This document shows positions 12,501 through 24,500 of a stretch of DNA of 64,000 nt, piece by piece. Numbering within the stretch: the stretch's first letter is position 1; every line of letters begins with the position of its first letter. A program made the position numbers and the translations under genes. The notes under the pieces were generated by a model. The model was given only the letters and a program-made list of their open reading frames with translations, did no database searches and was not told where the DNA came from. The stretch comes from Tretioscincus oriximinensis (lineage: Eukaryota > Chordata > Lepidosauria > Squamata > Gymnophthalmidae). The stretch spans positions 3,891,598 through 3,955,597 of the forward strand of contig JAJVDF010000027.1 in the NCBI GenBank assembly GCA_022410635.1, in the 5' to 3' direction.

Positions 12501-15500
12501 AGATCACTCTGGGCTGGAACAATGGTACCTGTGTGACAATGGCATGTTCCAGCCCAGCACTGTCGGGCAAGAATGAAAGTTTTCAGAGCTCATGGGGATC
12601 CATTTCAATGCTGCAGCAATTGAGTAAATTGAGGCACGGATANNNNNNNNNNNNNNNNNNNNNNNNNNNNNNNNNNNNNNNNNNNNNNNNNNNNNNNNNN
12701 NNNNNNNNNNNNNNNNNNNNNNNNNNNNNNNNNNNNNNNNNNNNNNNNNNNNNNNNNNNNNNNNNNNNNNNNNNNNNNNNNNNNNNNNNNNNNNNNNNNN
12801 NNNNNNNNNNNNNNNNNNNNNNNNNNNNNNNNNNNNNNNNNNNNNNNNNNNNNNNNNNNNNNNNNNNNNNNNNNNNNNNNNNNNNNNNNNNNNNNNNNNN
12901 NNNNNNNNNNNNNNNNNNNNNNNNNNNNNNNNNNNNNNNNNNNNNNNNNNNNNNNNNNNNNNNNNNNNNNNNNNNNNNNNNNNNNNNNNNNNNNNNNNNN
13001 NNNNNNNNNNNNNNNNNNNNNNNNNNNNNNNNNNNNNNNNNNNNNNNNNNNNNNNNNNNNNNNNNNNNNNNNNNNNNNNNNNNNNNNNNNNNNNNNNNNN
13101 NNNNNNNTCTTCTTCTTCTTCTTCTTCTTCTTCTTCTTCTTCTTCTTCTTCTTCTTCTTCTTCTTCTTCTTCTTCTTCTTCTTCTTCTTCTTCTTCTCTA
13201 GTAAAGCACAGAGACCCACATTTTCTCTGCATCCCCGGATTAAACCTTACTACTATGCTGTAATCTTCGATATCGAGGTCTACTGACAGTCCAGAATTGG
13301 GATTTTCAGATCTGAATAAGATTCCATCCTGTGTGGATGAAGTATGTGAGTGCTTTCATCACACTAATATGAAAAACATGCCAAAAGGCCCTTTGATTAT
13401 TATTCTTTGACAGATTATCAGGAATTTGATTTGATTTGTGTCCAATGTCTGAACCCAAATTATCTTTAAGGCCTTCAGAAGAACTTTTAGTTTCTTCATT
13501 CTAGTATAATGTAATTAAACAAGGAGCATTTTAGCTCAATAAATGCACTGGTACTTATCCCTAGCCCCAAAAGATCACAGTTATTCAGAGTTTGATTCAC
13601 TTGTAAATAATGTTCAGAGATGTTGAAATAATTATTTAAAACTTTGTAATTATATAAACCTTTGATAGTAACATAATGTGGTTACTGGTCTTTGTAGTTT
13701 CAGCAGTGTATGATTCTACACTGAACTTCAGAAATAATGAAAATCCAACCTTACTGGGAGTTTTAAATGGGAAGAAGTACCATGCAGACTTATATGTGAG
13801 GTGAGTTATTCTTTACTTTAATGTTTTTAATGCACATTCTATGCATTCCTTAAGAGACAAAAACAGCTAATGATAAATTCAAATTGGAAAATTGACCTTG
13901 AAAGCACAAATGCTAAGGAGCCAGTCTTTCAACTGAGAGATCTGGTTTCAAGGCCCTGTGTGGAGAAGGGTAAGTAACCTCTACTAGCCTTCAGCTCTAA
14001 CCAATTCAGTGATTTGAAACATAGTAGATTTGCAATGTAAAATTGCAGTCTACATGTCAAATTAGATAAATGAGTTACCACCTGGTGGAGAAGATGGGAG
14101 AGTTGAAGGCCTTTGGGTGAAAATTAGCCCTGTAAGCCACTCTGAGTCCCTTCGGGTGAGAAGGGTGAGGTATAAAAACCAGATTCTCCTCTTCCTGCTT
14201 CTTCCGTTTGGACTATACCAATTTGTTTGTCCTGTAGTGATGAATCTGTCTTGAGCTGCAGCAATTTATATTCAATAAAAATGAAAGCAAATAGTAATTC
14301 CTTGCCCTCATTCCAGTGCTGTCTTCTTCATTTACAGACGGATTCCATTAGAGGAAGTCCCAGAAGATGAGAAGCAATGTTCTAGCTGGCTTTACAAACT
14401 CTATCAAGAAAAGGTTGGCTTATTATTTAACATACATTTCAATGACAGACTGCCTAGTTTCTAGTTCTTTATTAGCCACAGGTTATCAGATAAAATTAAA
14501 TTAATTTTATTATATTTAAAGTATTTTATTTTAAAAAATCATTTACCTAGAATTCTTTGGATTTGCTTTTTATAGGCATCTGTGAAAGGGTGCAGTCTTC
14601 CTGCATCTTTCATAAGTGTGTAGAAGAGATAATTTGAGGGGAGTTCTATTTCTGTTGCCTCCAGGGCTGGATTTGGGGTATATGACACCCCNGTGCTGCA
14701 AATTCTTTTATTCCCCCCCCCCCCGAACACTTCCAAATGGGACAGGAAGTGATGTCACTTCTGGGACGGGACAGGAAGTCATGTCACTCCAGGTGCCATT
14801 CCTGGAAGCAGATTCTGGAAGTAATATAATTTGCCCTATGCTATCTTTCTCCCACTCTCAGCTCCATATGCAGGGACAGACGGGCAAAGCAGCACACAGA
14901 CAGACAGGTGGCAGCACATGCAGAGCAACAATACAATGGTGCATGGGGCGGGGGCTCGTGGTGGTGTCTGGGACATGTGCAGTACATGTCTACTCCTGCT
15001 GGGACATGCCCAGTAGACGCAACTGGGAGAAATTTAAATTTAAACGGCCTGCAATTTGCCGCCCCCAATAAATGGCCACCACCTGCTGCCCAGGCATGGA
15101 TAGCTCAGTCGCTAAGGAATCCATCTCTCATCTGGGAGATTGGGTTTCGAAGCCCTGTGTCAGATGTGGGGAGGGGTGAGCATCTTTCACTAGCCTGTAG
15201 CTCTAGCCAACCCAGCTATTCAAAAGCATGAATTGCAAGAAATTTCAACTGATTGCAAGTAGATACATGGGAATCACCACAGCCTAGTGGGGAAGACAGA
15301 ATATTAGCCTTTGAGTCCCTTTGAAAGGTGAGAAAAGCGGGGTACAAGAACCCAGTTCTTCTTATTATTATTTCTTTCTTCTTTCTTCTTCTTCTTCTTT
15401 AGCCCATGTAGCCCCTGCCCAAGATCCGGCTCTGGTTGCCTCTAATCGCTATCATCTAAACATTGGCTGAGGGCCACTGAAACTCTGGATGATATTTATC

Positions 15501-18500
15501 CCAAGTGTTCTTGCAATTGATCTGGCAATGAGATAATTTCAGAATGAACAACAAACAATAAAGTTCCAAACTTGAAACAAAAACAGCAAAGAAAGAACCA
15601 ACAAATTTCCAAAGATCAATAAACATTATAAAACTTATTTAACTGCATAAAATACAAAACATCATTGTAGTAACAAGAACACTTTTCCTTTGTAATCAAA
15701 ATCACTGGCATATTAGGGGTCTCAAATAAATTCAACAGTCCAACCCTTTAAATACAGTATATACTCAAGTATAAGTCTAGTTTTTCAGCACGTTTTTAAT
15801 GCTGAAAAAATACTCCCTCGGGTACAGTGCAGGTGTTCTCCAGTCTCTCCGCCTTGGCCTTCTCCGGCCTCGCCTTTTCCTCCAGCCACAGGTGGGACTA
15901 CACTTCCCAGCATGCTCCAGTGTCTTTCCTCCTCAAGCCTGCACAGTTGTACATGGGCAGCTGATGTTGCCTTTGCTGTCTCCCTCTGGACCAATGCCTG
16001 AGGTGGGTTTCAGTAGCGCCCCCAGTGCGCAGGCGCCAGAGGAGAGTGTGGTAGCGGCAGCAGAGGCCATCATTATTATCTCATATCTATCCGGCGAGGT
16101 GAGGGCATGCGGTACCAGAGCCTCCCTGCTGCTGGCATCCTTTACGTGTGCCTGATCATCCCGGGCTTGGGGCCCAAGAAGCAGATGCCAAGGGCCTCCC
16201 AGGAGTCTCCAGCACATGGCCGAGGACTATGTGGTCCCATAGGAGGCTGCAAGCCCCAGGGGATGACGGGCATCTTAGATGGGCCTAGGGGAGGTGTTGG
16301 GTTCCTTTCCTTCCTTCATCCCCCACTGCTGCATTTGTCACCATAGTCTTATACTTGAGTCAATAATTTTTCCCAGTTTTTTGTCATAAAATTAGGGGCC
16401 TTGGCTTGTATTTGGGTCGACTTATACTCAAGTATATACGGGTACATAATACATAAGCATAGGTAGCTATAGATTCTCAACACCCTTAGCCGACACAGTT
16501 TGATCAGTATCCACACTGATGCTGCACTATATGTATCCAGCCACTATTAGGCTATTTTATATTATGTTTGACAACATTTGCCTTGAAGAAGACCGACATG
16601 TCAGCTGAGGGTGTTGAGGACAACTGTGCTACAGCTGCCTACGCTCATGTATTAAGTACTTGAATATGGGAAAGTGGATATGCAGCAAACATAATCTACC
16701 CTTTACCGCAGTCATTGATTTTATAGGAGTGGCTTGGGATTTCAGGCACATAGAAGAATGGTACATGTGCTTATATTTGCCGTTTGTTTTCAAATGCAAC
16801 ACTATTCAAGATTAGACGAAAAGAAATGCAAGAAATGGCTGAGAAGTTTATTTCTCTTCACCCACCAGAAAAATAAAAAGCAAGCTCTTGGGGTCCTTTC
16901 TGCTTGTGCTTTACGCTCAGGTTTCTGAATCAAATTACTGGTAAATGATAAAGCAGAAAAAATACTTCTGAAGGAGACATGTGATAGTGAAGGCAGGAAT
17001 GAGAACCTGTCATGTCGATGGACTTTCTACTACATTTTGATATTTGTTCTTCATCTTTTTTCACAAATTAGGACTCATTTCAAGAAGAATACGATAGAAC
17101 AGGAGTCTATCCGGGCACTCCAATAGTGCCACCCCGGCGGCCATGGACTCTGTTGAATTGGCTTTTCTGGGCTTCATTGCTACTTTATCCTTTGTTTAAG
17201 CTGCTCATCAACATGATCAGTAGCGGATCTTCTCTGACTCTTGCTACATTTGCCTTTGTTTTCATTGCAGGTGAGTTGTTTCCATTGTATCTATAAATAA
17301 ATCACCACCACCACCCAATTTGTCATTAGCTCAATTTCTTATAGATGAGTTTATTGGATTCTCACAAATGCATTCGACTCTGACTTGGAGCCAGCAGGGA
17401 AAGAATATCAGAACCTTGTTCATCTTGTGGTCTTCTGGGGGTCTTCTGGGTGCAGTATCATTGTATGACAAATGTATGACTATCAATATCCTCTTTTTGC
17501 TTACAGTTCACTCAATGAATGCAAAAATCTGAGTTCTTCAACTAGTTATAAATCAAACAGTCCTTGGACTTTTTTTTTTAGTAGGTTTTTATTGATTTTC
17601 ACAAAACACACAAAACTATAACATAGACCAATACACAATACATAGAATAGCCTTGGACTTGGACTTCTAAAATCTTTTGTACAACTGCCTGGACATCATT
17701 CTTACTTTGGCATATGTGTCCTTTTCAATCCATGCCCTTTTGATACGTTGCATTTTTACAGAGGAGAGAAGGATCATCTGTCACATTATAAAGTTTATAA
17801 ATAAACATTTTGCATTCTGGTGTTTCTGTTACAGTAAATGTTAACACATGCTGGGTATGTACAGTGTGTATCTGTTCCAAGATTCCAGAGATGTCTGGTG
17901 TCATTAATGGTGTCCAGTTGCATGAAATCTAAAAATTATATGTTGGAAATCCACTTAAAACCTAAAGTCTAAATGTGGAATGATCAGCATTTAGTTGAAT
18001 TGTTCTATACGTGTAAGACCCAAGAGTGAAAAAAGCAATGATGAGAAGTTTAAGTTATTTAAAATTAATATAACCTGGAAATGGTCATATATGAAGTTTT
18101 ATTCCTGTGCAATTTTTTATTAAGCTGGAGTTAATTAGGTTTATTGTCTAAGCCTAGCTTTATTATGGTTTCAGCATTTTACGCTGCAAATGCACAAGGC
18201 TTCAAAACAGGAGCGAACTTGGGATGGCAGTTCGTTGGGCGCATGGAATCAAAATCCAAAGCGCTTTCACCTCCCTCAATCCACAGAAGCCCCGCCAACC
18301 CAGGCGAGAGGAAGAGAAGGAGGTAGCTGGGCAGGCTTGGGTGCTGATAAGGCAGGGATCACCATGGAGGAGAAGGGTCAGCTTCCTCAGCCCGTGCAGG
18401 AGGAGCGTGGATGAAGCGAGCAGTGGCAGGAAATGGGGTGTGCGGACATTTAAAGCAAGCCAAATGGAAGGCTGAACACGGAGGCTGGGTCCACTCCCAA

Positions 18501-21500
18501 TTTGAATTTCAGTCATCAATTTTTTGCTCCTGTTTTAAAGCGCCATGCATTTGCAGCCATTTGCATTTGTTACTTCATTTGATCAGTAATAGGCAAACTA
18601 ATTTTCTCACTAAATCTGTAAACTAACAAAGAAGCATTTTCTTCAGCAATGGATAGAAATAGCCAATGTGCGCTTTGGAAGGTATTTAGTTCAGCAGCCT
18701 CACTGAACAGATAGTGTTGTATCATAATTAGTACACAGCACCATGCTTATTTCCAAATATTTGCTCATAAACCATACTTCACTTTCACCAACCAGAGGTT
18801 TCAGGATCGAAGAGTGGCATGCATTCAGGTAAGATAGCCTGAATAATCAAAAGCATCCTTTGAGAAATCGGAGAACATTTCTCTTGCCTGTAATCAAAGC
18901 TCTGTCTAAAGATATCCCTTCCCTCACTTTCGCTCTCTGTCTGTGCCCTAATCTGATTTTTAAACAGGAGCTGGTATTCTTGGCATATAACGGAGAGAAA
19001 GCTTCTTGCTTGCAAAGGCTTGATAAGAAAAAAAAAGGTCTTGTAGACCCACGCAAACCTCAGAGATATCTCTGATGGATTATGCACTACATCCAGAGTT
19101 TAGCAAACATTAAGTATCCTGGTTTTGCTAATCTCTTTAAAATGTCAGATAGGTCACATTCAGTAGTTTGCTGATTTAGGTACCGGAACTCAACTGCAAT
19201 AATAGATACAGTAAAATAATTCTGGAATATTAAGACCGAGCCATATTTCCATTACCATAGTAGAGGCCTCTACTCATCATTCTTCACTGTCAGGGGTTTT
19301 GAAACAGCAGACATTGCAGAATTGGCATGAAATGTTTAACAACAAGAAGGTATCACTGGAGACTATGGAAGGCTTGTGCAGTCATTACTGAACAGCAAAT
19401 AATGTTCCATGAGTGGTTATAGTCTGTTTTTCACTGCGTTGTGTGTGAGACTGCATATTCTTTTCCCCTGATCCAGATTGCTCCGTAGAATGGGCATAGC
19501 AAATAAGCCAATGATCAGTGGAATATTCCCTGTTTTCTTCAGACAATTAGACAATAAAATGTAGCATTATGCAAACTGAAAAAGGACAAGGAGTGTGTGC
19601 CATAAGGCTGGAGTGACTGAGTGAATCAACTTCTAATGTACGGGAATTCTTTTAAATGGAAGTACTAAATCAAGAAGCCCTATTTTTTTAAAAAAATTAT
19701 TTATTTATACTTATATCCTGCCCTGTACCCAAAGGTCTCAGGGTAGCCAACCATAGATGGGTGCACATAGCTTTTTTTGTTGCTTTCTCCACAACAGATA
19801 CCCTGTGAAGTTGGCGAGACCAAGAGAGTTCTAAAGAGCTGTGATTGGCCCCAAATCACCCAGCTGACTTCCTGGATGAGTGTGGGATCGAACTGGGAGA
19901 CTACCAGATAAGAGTCCAACACTCTTATCACTACATCAGCTTGGCTCTCAAGTCTATTTTGGTGGCTTAGATTTAAGTGATAACCACAATGATGTACTTT
20001 ATTTCAAAATTTTGCTCTTCCTGAGCACTGGTTTCTCCAAAATGTCTATTGAAGCAGGTGTTCATTTGCCAGAAAGGCACTGCACTGGGATTTTAAAATG
20101 AGATTAGGCTGACAAGCTTGTGGAACATTTGTAGCCTATATAATTTACAGGCAAGAGAATTGTTTGGTCTCAAAAATAGACAAAGATAATAAGGGATACA
20201 AAATTGCATGACTACAGTCCTTGATGGGATGATGGAAGTTGCATCCACTAATTTTTGAAGATTAAGTGTCTACTTTGTTTTTCAGATTCTAATCTTTCTT
20301 CTGGGTAACTTTTAAATCTGACAAAACTGGATTTTTTAAAGCATTGTATGCACTATGAAATAAACTGCCACATAGGCAATTATAGAAAACAAAATGATTG
20401 TTTGTACAGTGACATTTCTGGCATGTATTTGCATGCTTAATGCATGTCATCTATTAGAAGATGTCATTTTAATATTGGCTCTTAACAGTGCAAGAACAGT
20501 AGTGGCAGATAGTAGTGCCTAGATTGTAATTTATAGGAAGTATAGAAAAGGACCTGGTAGTTGTACATTTTCTAGATATAGTGTACAATGTTAGTAGATA
20601 ATTGCGACTATTCTCAAAACTGATTATCCAGTCAGTTGCCTTTTGATAAGCCATTTGCAATTTAAATGGCCTTGTCACCCAGAGTCATTATTGCTATCAC
20701 ATTAGAAAGATTTGTTTCTTTTCAGAGTCATGTTCCTGACCTATAATAGTTTGCACGCTACAGCTTGGAAGTGAAGAAAGGCAGGTTACCATGAATTAAG
20801 ACAAATAATAGGGACTTCTTAGCCTAGTCACTCTTTCTGTTGACTGTGATGAAAAAAATGGGAGCAATTAACATAGACGGTGGGTTATTAACCTTAACCC
20901 TCAATGCAGTTTATATTTTATATCTAGGTGGCTGCTTCCATTGTTCTGTTAGTGGTTTACTATGAAGTATCACAGGAAGAGAACCCATCTAGTGGCCAGT
21001 AGAAGGAAAAATCTTTTTATTAGAAACTTAATGCAGCAAATTAGTAAGGCTGCAGGCACACACAGGATTTATGCCTGCACGGGAATTCGTTCCAGATGGC
21101 TTCTGCAGATGGAATTGTGGGTTGTTAGTGATACAGTCACTACAAACTTGCGTTCTTCCGGGTTTACTGAGAGCTAATTTTTCTAGTTCCTGTGGCAGAG
21201 CCCATATGAAACCCAGGTTTTCTTCTGCATCGGTTGTGCGCAGACAAGGTTCTGCGTGAACGGCAATGCAGGAGACAGGTAAGTCTTGCACTGTACGTGA
21301 CAGGATCACCTACCTCTCCCACAGCTTAACGTGGACCTTGAGCAACACCTGCAGATGGATCTGTGGCCTCCTTAAAGCCTGAAATAGGCAGTACATTTAA
21401 CTTTTAGCCCCANGTTGTGTCTACAGACTAGGGCTTACTGATATTGCCAGGGCAAGGGTGTCTGACAGATCTGCGGCCCAAACAAACAAAAGGAATCAAT

Positions 21501-24500
21501 TATAAAATACNGTATATTAGAGAAGTCCTCAAACTAATGATATTTATACAATTATACAATTTCTAGAAATATATATTCAACAATAAAACAGACTAGTATA
21601 ATAATTTGGTAAATAACTAAATGCAGACTTTGTGTTAAGATAAAAAATAACATTTAAGGATGACCAGGCATATGGGGAAAAAATATGACATTAAGAATCT
21701 CATTCAGAGTTTTGGTTTTGTCTGTAGTGCCCCACTTAAGGACATTCTTTAATGATTTTGTTATGAGTGAGTCTCGTTTACCAAATTATTATATTGGTCT
21801 ATTTTACTGTTGAATGTATATTTCTGGGAATCATTTTTGAAAGTTCTTTCTTACCATTTGTTTTGTTTTTGAATTCCTGTAATAGGAGTTTTTTATTTTG
21901 ATTGGTCACACTGACAGATGAAACAGAACATTTGTGTATTATTTGGAGCATATATAGATTGCTTTTGATTTTTTACTGTAATCATATTTAAATTGATGCT
22001 TGGAGCATGGAATTCACTTGGTTGGTAATTATACATACACTTGCATTAAAATCTCCCCTCCTTTCCCTGACCTTTCATACACAGAAGTAGCTAGGTATCT
22101 TTTCTACTGGGGTAGGCTGACCAGATGACCCCTTTTGGGGGGGGGGGGGGGTTGAAAACCCGGTTTTGTGGTGCCTCCTGTTTTTTCCTGAGGGAAAAAA
22201 AAATTTAAATATTTTTTTTTCCAGAAATTTTTTTTAAAAAAAACATTTTCCTCAGCAAAAATCACGAGGCACTCCAAAACCGGNTTTCTACCACCCTCAA
22301 AAGGGGTCATCTGGTAGGTCTAACTGGGGCACTACTGTCAGCTACTATGGAGCTTTTTGCTTCCACTCCTTCCATCCCATTATTATGGTTTTACCATTTC
22401 CTTTCATCTCAAAACTCGTTCAGGTCTTCCTTTGTATATCATTCTATTGTTCCCTGCAAAAATTACTAACAATTGACAACACTATCATATTGTCAACACT
22501 ATCAGTTGTCAATACTTTCATATTGTTGCCATTTTACAATCTGCCAATTCTTCTTTTCTTTCCATCCTAAAGTCATTATGGCCACTGCTGTCCAATTTAT
22601 TTGGGTCATTAAAGATCTATTCTTTCCTACCACCACCTCCTCCATTTTACCTGACAGAAATACCATTTTGTTTCTCAATAACACTATTTCCACCTCAAAA
22701 TGGAAAGATGGAAAGAAGGAATGAAATTTATAAAACAATGTTCCTACCTTTTCCCAACTTGCTATTTCTATCTTTACTTCCTCGCAAATCTCTTTCTAAT
22801 TAAAGTAACAGACAGAGGGAATTTGAGTTGATGGTTTGTTAAGCAGAAAATAGATTTTAAACCTGGGAGCTTCCCTGTATTACCTGGTTGTTGATTTCTA
22901 ATCAGTGCTACTTCTATCAAAAGTAAAGTGTCTTTTGATGGGCTATATTTGGACACAAGCATGTGCATGCATAGTCNAGTAAATTGTACAATTTGCGTTT
23001 GTTTTTGCCTTTTTTCTTTCCTTCCTTCCTTCTGTCCTTCTCTCTTTCTTTCTGTTCCCTACTTTTTAGGATTCTGCTGATAGCTGTTGGGTAAGAACCT
23101 TGGCAAAGTAGTAAATGAAAATGGGTTGACACCATGCTGCGCTAAACATTGTCAAGACAAATTTAACATAATGTAGGTGGTGTTAGATATTAAGTAGAAA
23201 CTAATGTTATTTGTTTTTAAAAAGGCTTTTCTGCAAGCTAGTAAGTTATTTAAATATAATTTCTTGTTCTAAATGTCCAGAAAATAATCTCTTTAACTGA
23301 AATTGTTAAATATTATTTCATTTTATTAATTCATTAATGAAGACATTGCATCGAAGTACTGTATTGCTGTGGAATATTCCATTTAGTTCTACTAAATATA
23401 GTTCTGCTTTTTTCTGCCTTTATTTTAAAATTATTTATTCCAGTGTAAAATATTTGTCACATAGCACTACAGAATTTGAGTGCTAGAAATATTTATCTAT
23501 ATTGCTTTTGGTAATCCATAGAAAGACCTATGCTCTTAATTCATGGTTGAAAAAGTCACTTACTGAAGATTTCTGAATAAACTTTATCAAAAGCTTTTGA
23601 GAAAAAATCTAAGCTTACAGTATCTAGTGGATTGCTTCTTCGTCCAGATGCTGTTAAAGATTATCCATTTATTCATTTATCTAGTTAGTTAATTCATTAG
23701 TTATGTAAACATCTCTGTTCCACTTCCCATAAAAAGCTCAAAGCACCTTAGAAAATAATAGATATTTAAAATAGATAGGAATGCTTACAGCACTACAATC
23801 ATTTTTTTTNNAAAAANAGAAAATATATAGTGAGGAAATAAAACAAATGATATATTTTATTCCAAAAGCCATTCTGACTATTTTTGAGCTACCCTAGGAT
23901 TGGTGTTAAGCTGATGGGCCTATAAGCTTTTGGATTCTTTCTTTCTTCCCTATTTTGAACATTGACTTTCTAGTCTTTGACTGCAGCTGATTTGTGTGAT
24001 CAACAGTAACATATTATTGCTAAGAAATCCATAATCTTACCATATCTTTTAATTTATTCTTATACTAAAGTCAAGAAAAAAAGTCTCAAGAGAAATAATT
24101 TGTTTGAAATTTACCTTACACCTAGACCAAGAACTTAGCAAGCACTCCTTGAAAGAACATTGAGCTATGGTGGCAATAGTAACTGTGATGGAAGNTACAG
24201 CCTGGCAACCCTTGGGGGTGGCTATTAACTTTTTCTCTTCAACCACAAGTATTATTGGAGAGAAATGATTTTTCTGCTGGAAAAATATGGTTATATAGTA
24301 AATGCTAAAGGTACAATTCCGTGAGAAACTACAGTGATCAGACATTTGTGTTCTATATTCACTTTTGTCAGCTCAATGTTTCCTTGGGGAGTTTAGACTT
24401 GAGGTCTAATCAGTCTCATTGTTTATGGCTATTTTGATTGGAACAGAAGGAATTATGGTCCAAAACATCTATAAGTAAGGTGGAAGTTGGTAAAGAAGAA

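Larger units (their letters stand above)
10612..13697 (+). other. AGPAT4 intron with SINEs and an assembly gap
   Basis: Besides the two SINEs it holds a poly-C run near 12444-12458, a 465-bp N gap and a TCT microsatellite. The remaining sequence shows nothing recognisable. Confidence 0.7.
14414..17071 (+). other. AGPAT4 intron dense in repeats
   Basis: From left to right: a GC-rich repeat (14650-15080), a SINE (15093-15395), an inverted-repeat element with GC-rich interior (15757-16440) and an imperfect foldback (16448-16653). Confidence 0.7.

Noticed and set aside
12504..13232. Long open frames of poly-Glu, poly-Lys or poly-Leu
   Set aside because: They are translations of the TCT microsatellite joined to a run of N; no real protein sequence.
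15101..15154. Functional tRNA gene
   Set aside because: A- and B-box-like segments belong to a SINE head; no cloverleaf could be drawn and the B box has an extra base.
14616..15231. Open frames of 107-151 codons
   Set aside because: They lie in a GC-rich repeat and a SINE.
15785..16346. Overlapping open frames on both strands
   Set aside because: GC-rich interior of a MITE lowers stop frequency; no protein signature seen.
18144..18519. Open frames of 60-105 codons on both strands
   Set aside because: They lie in the GC-rich interior of an inverted-repeat element; no recognised domain.
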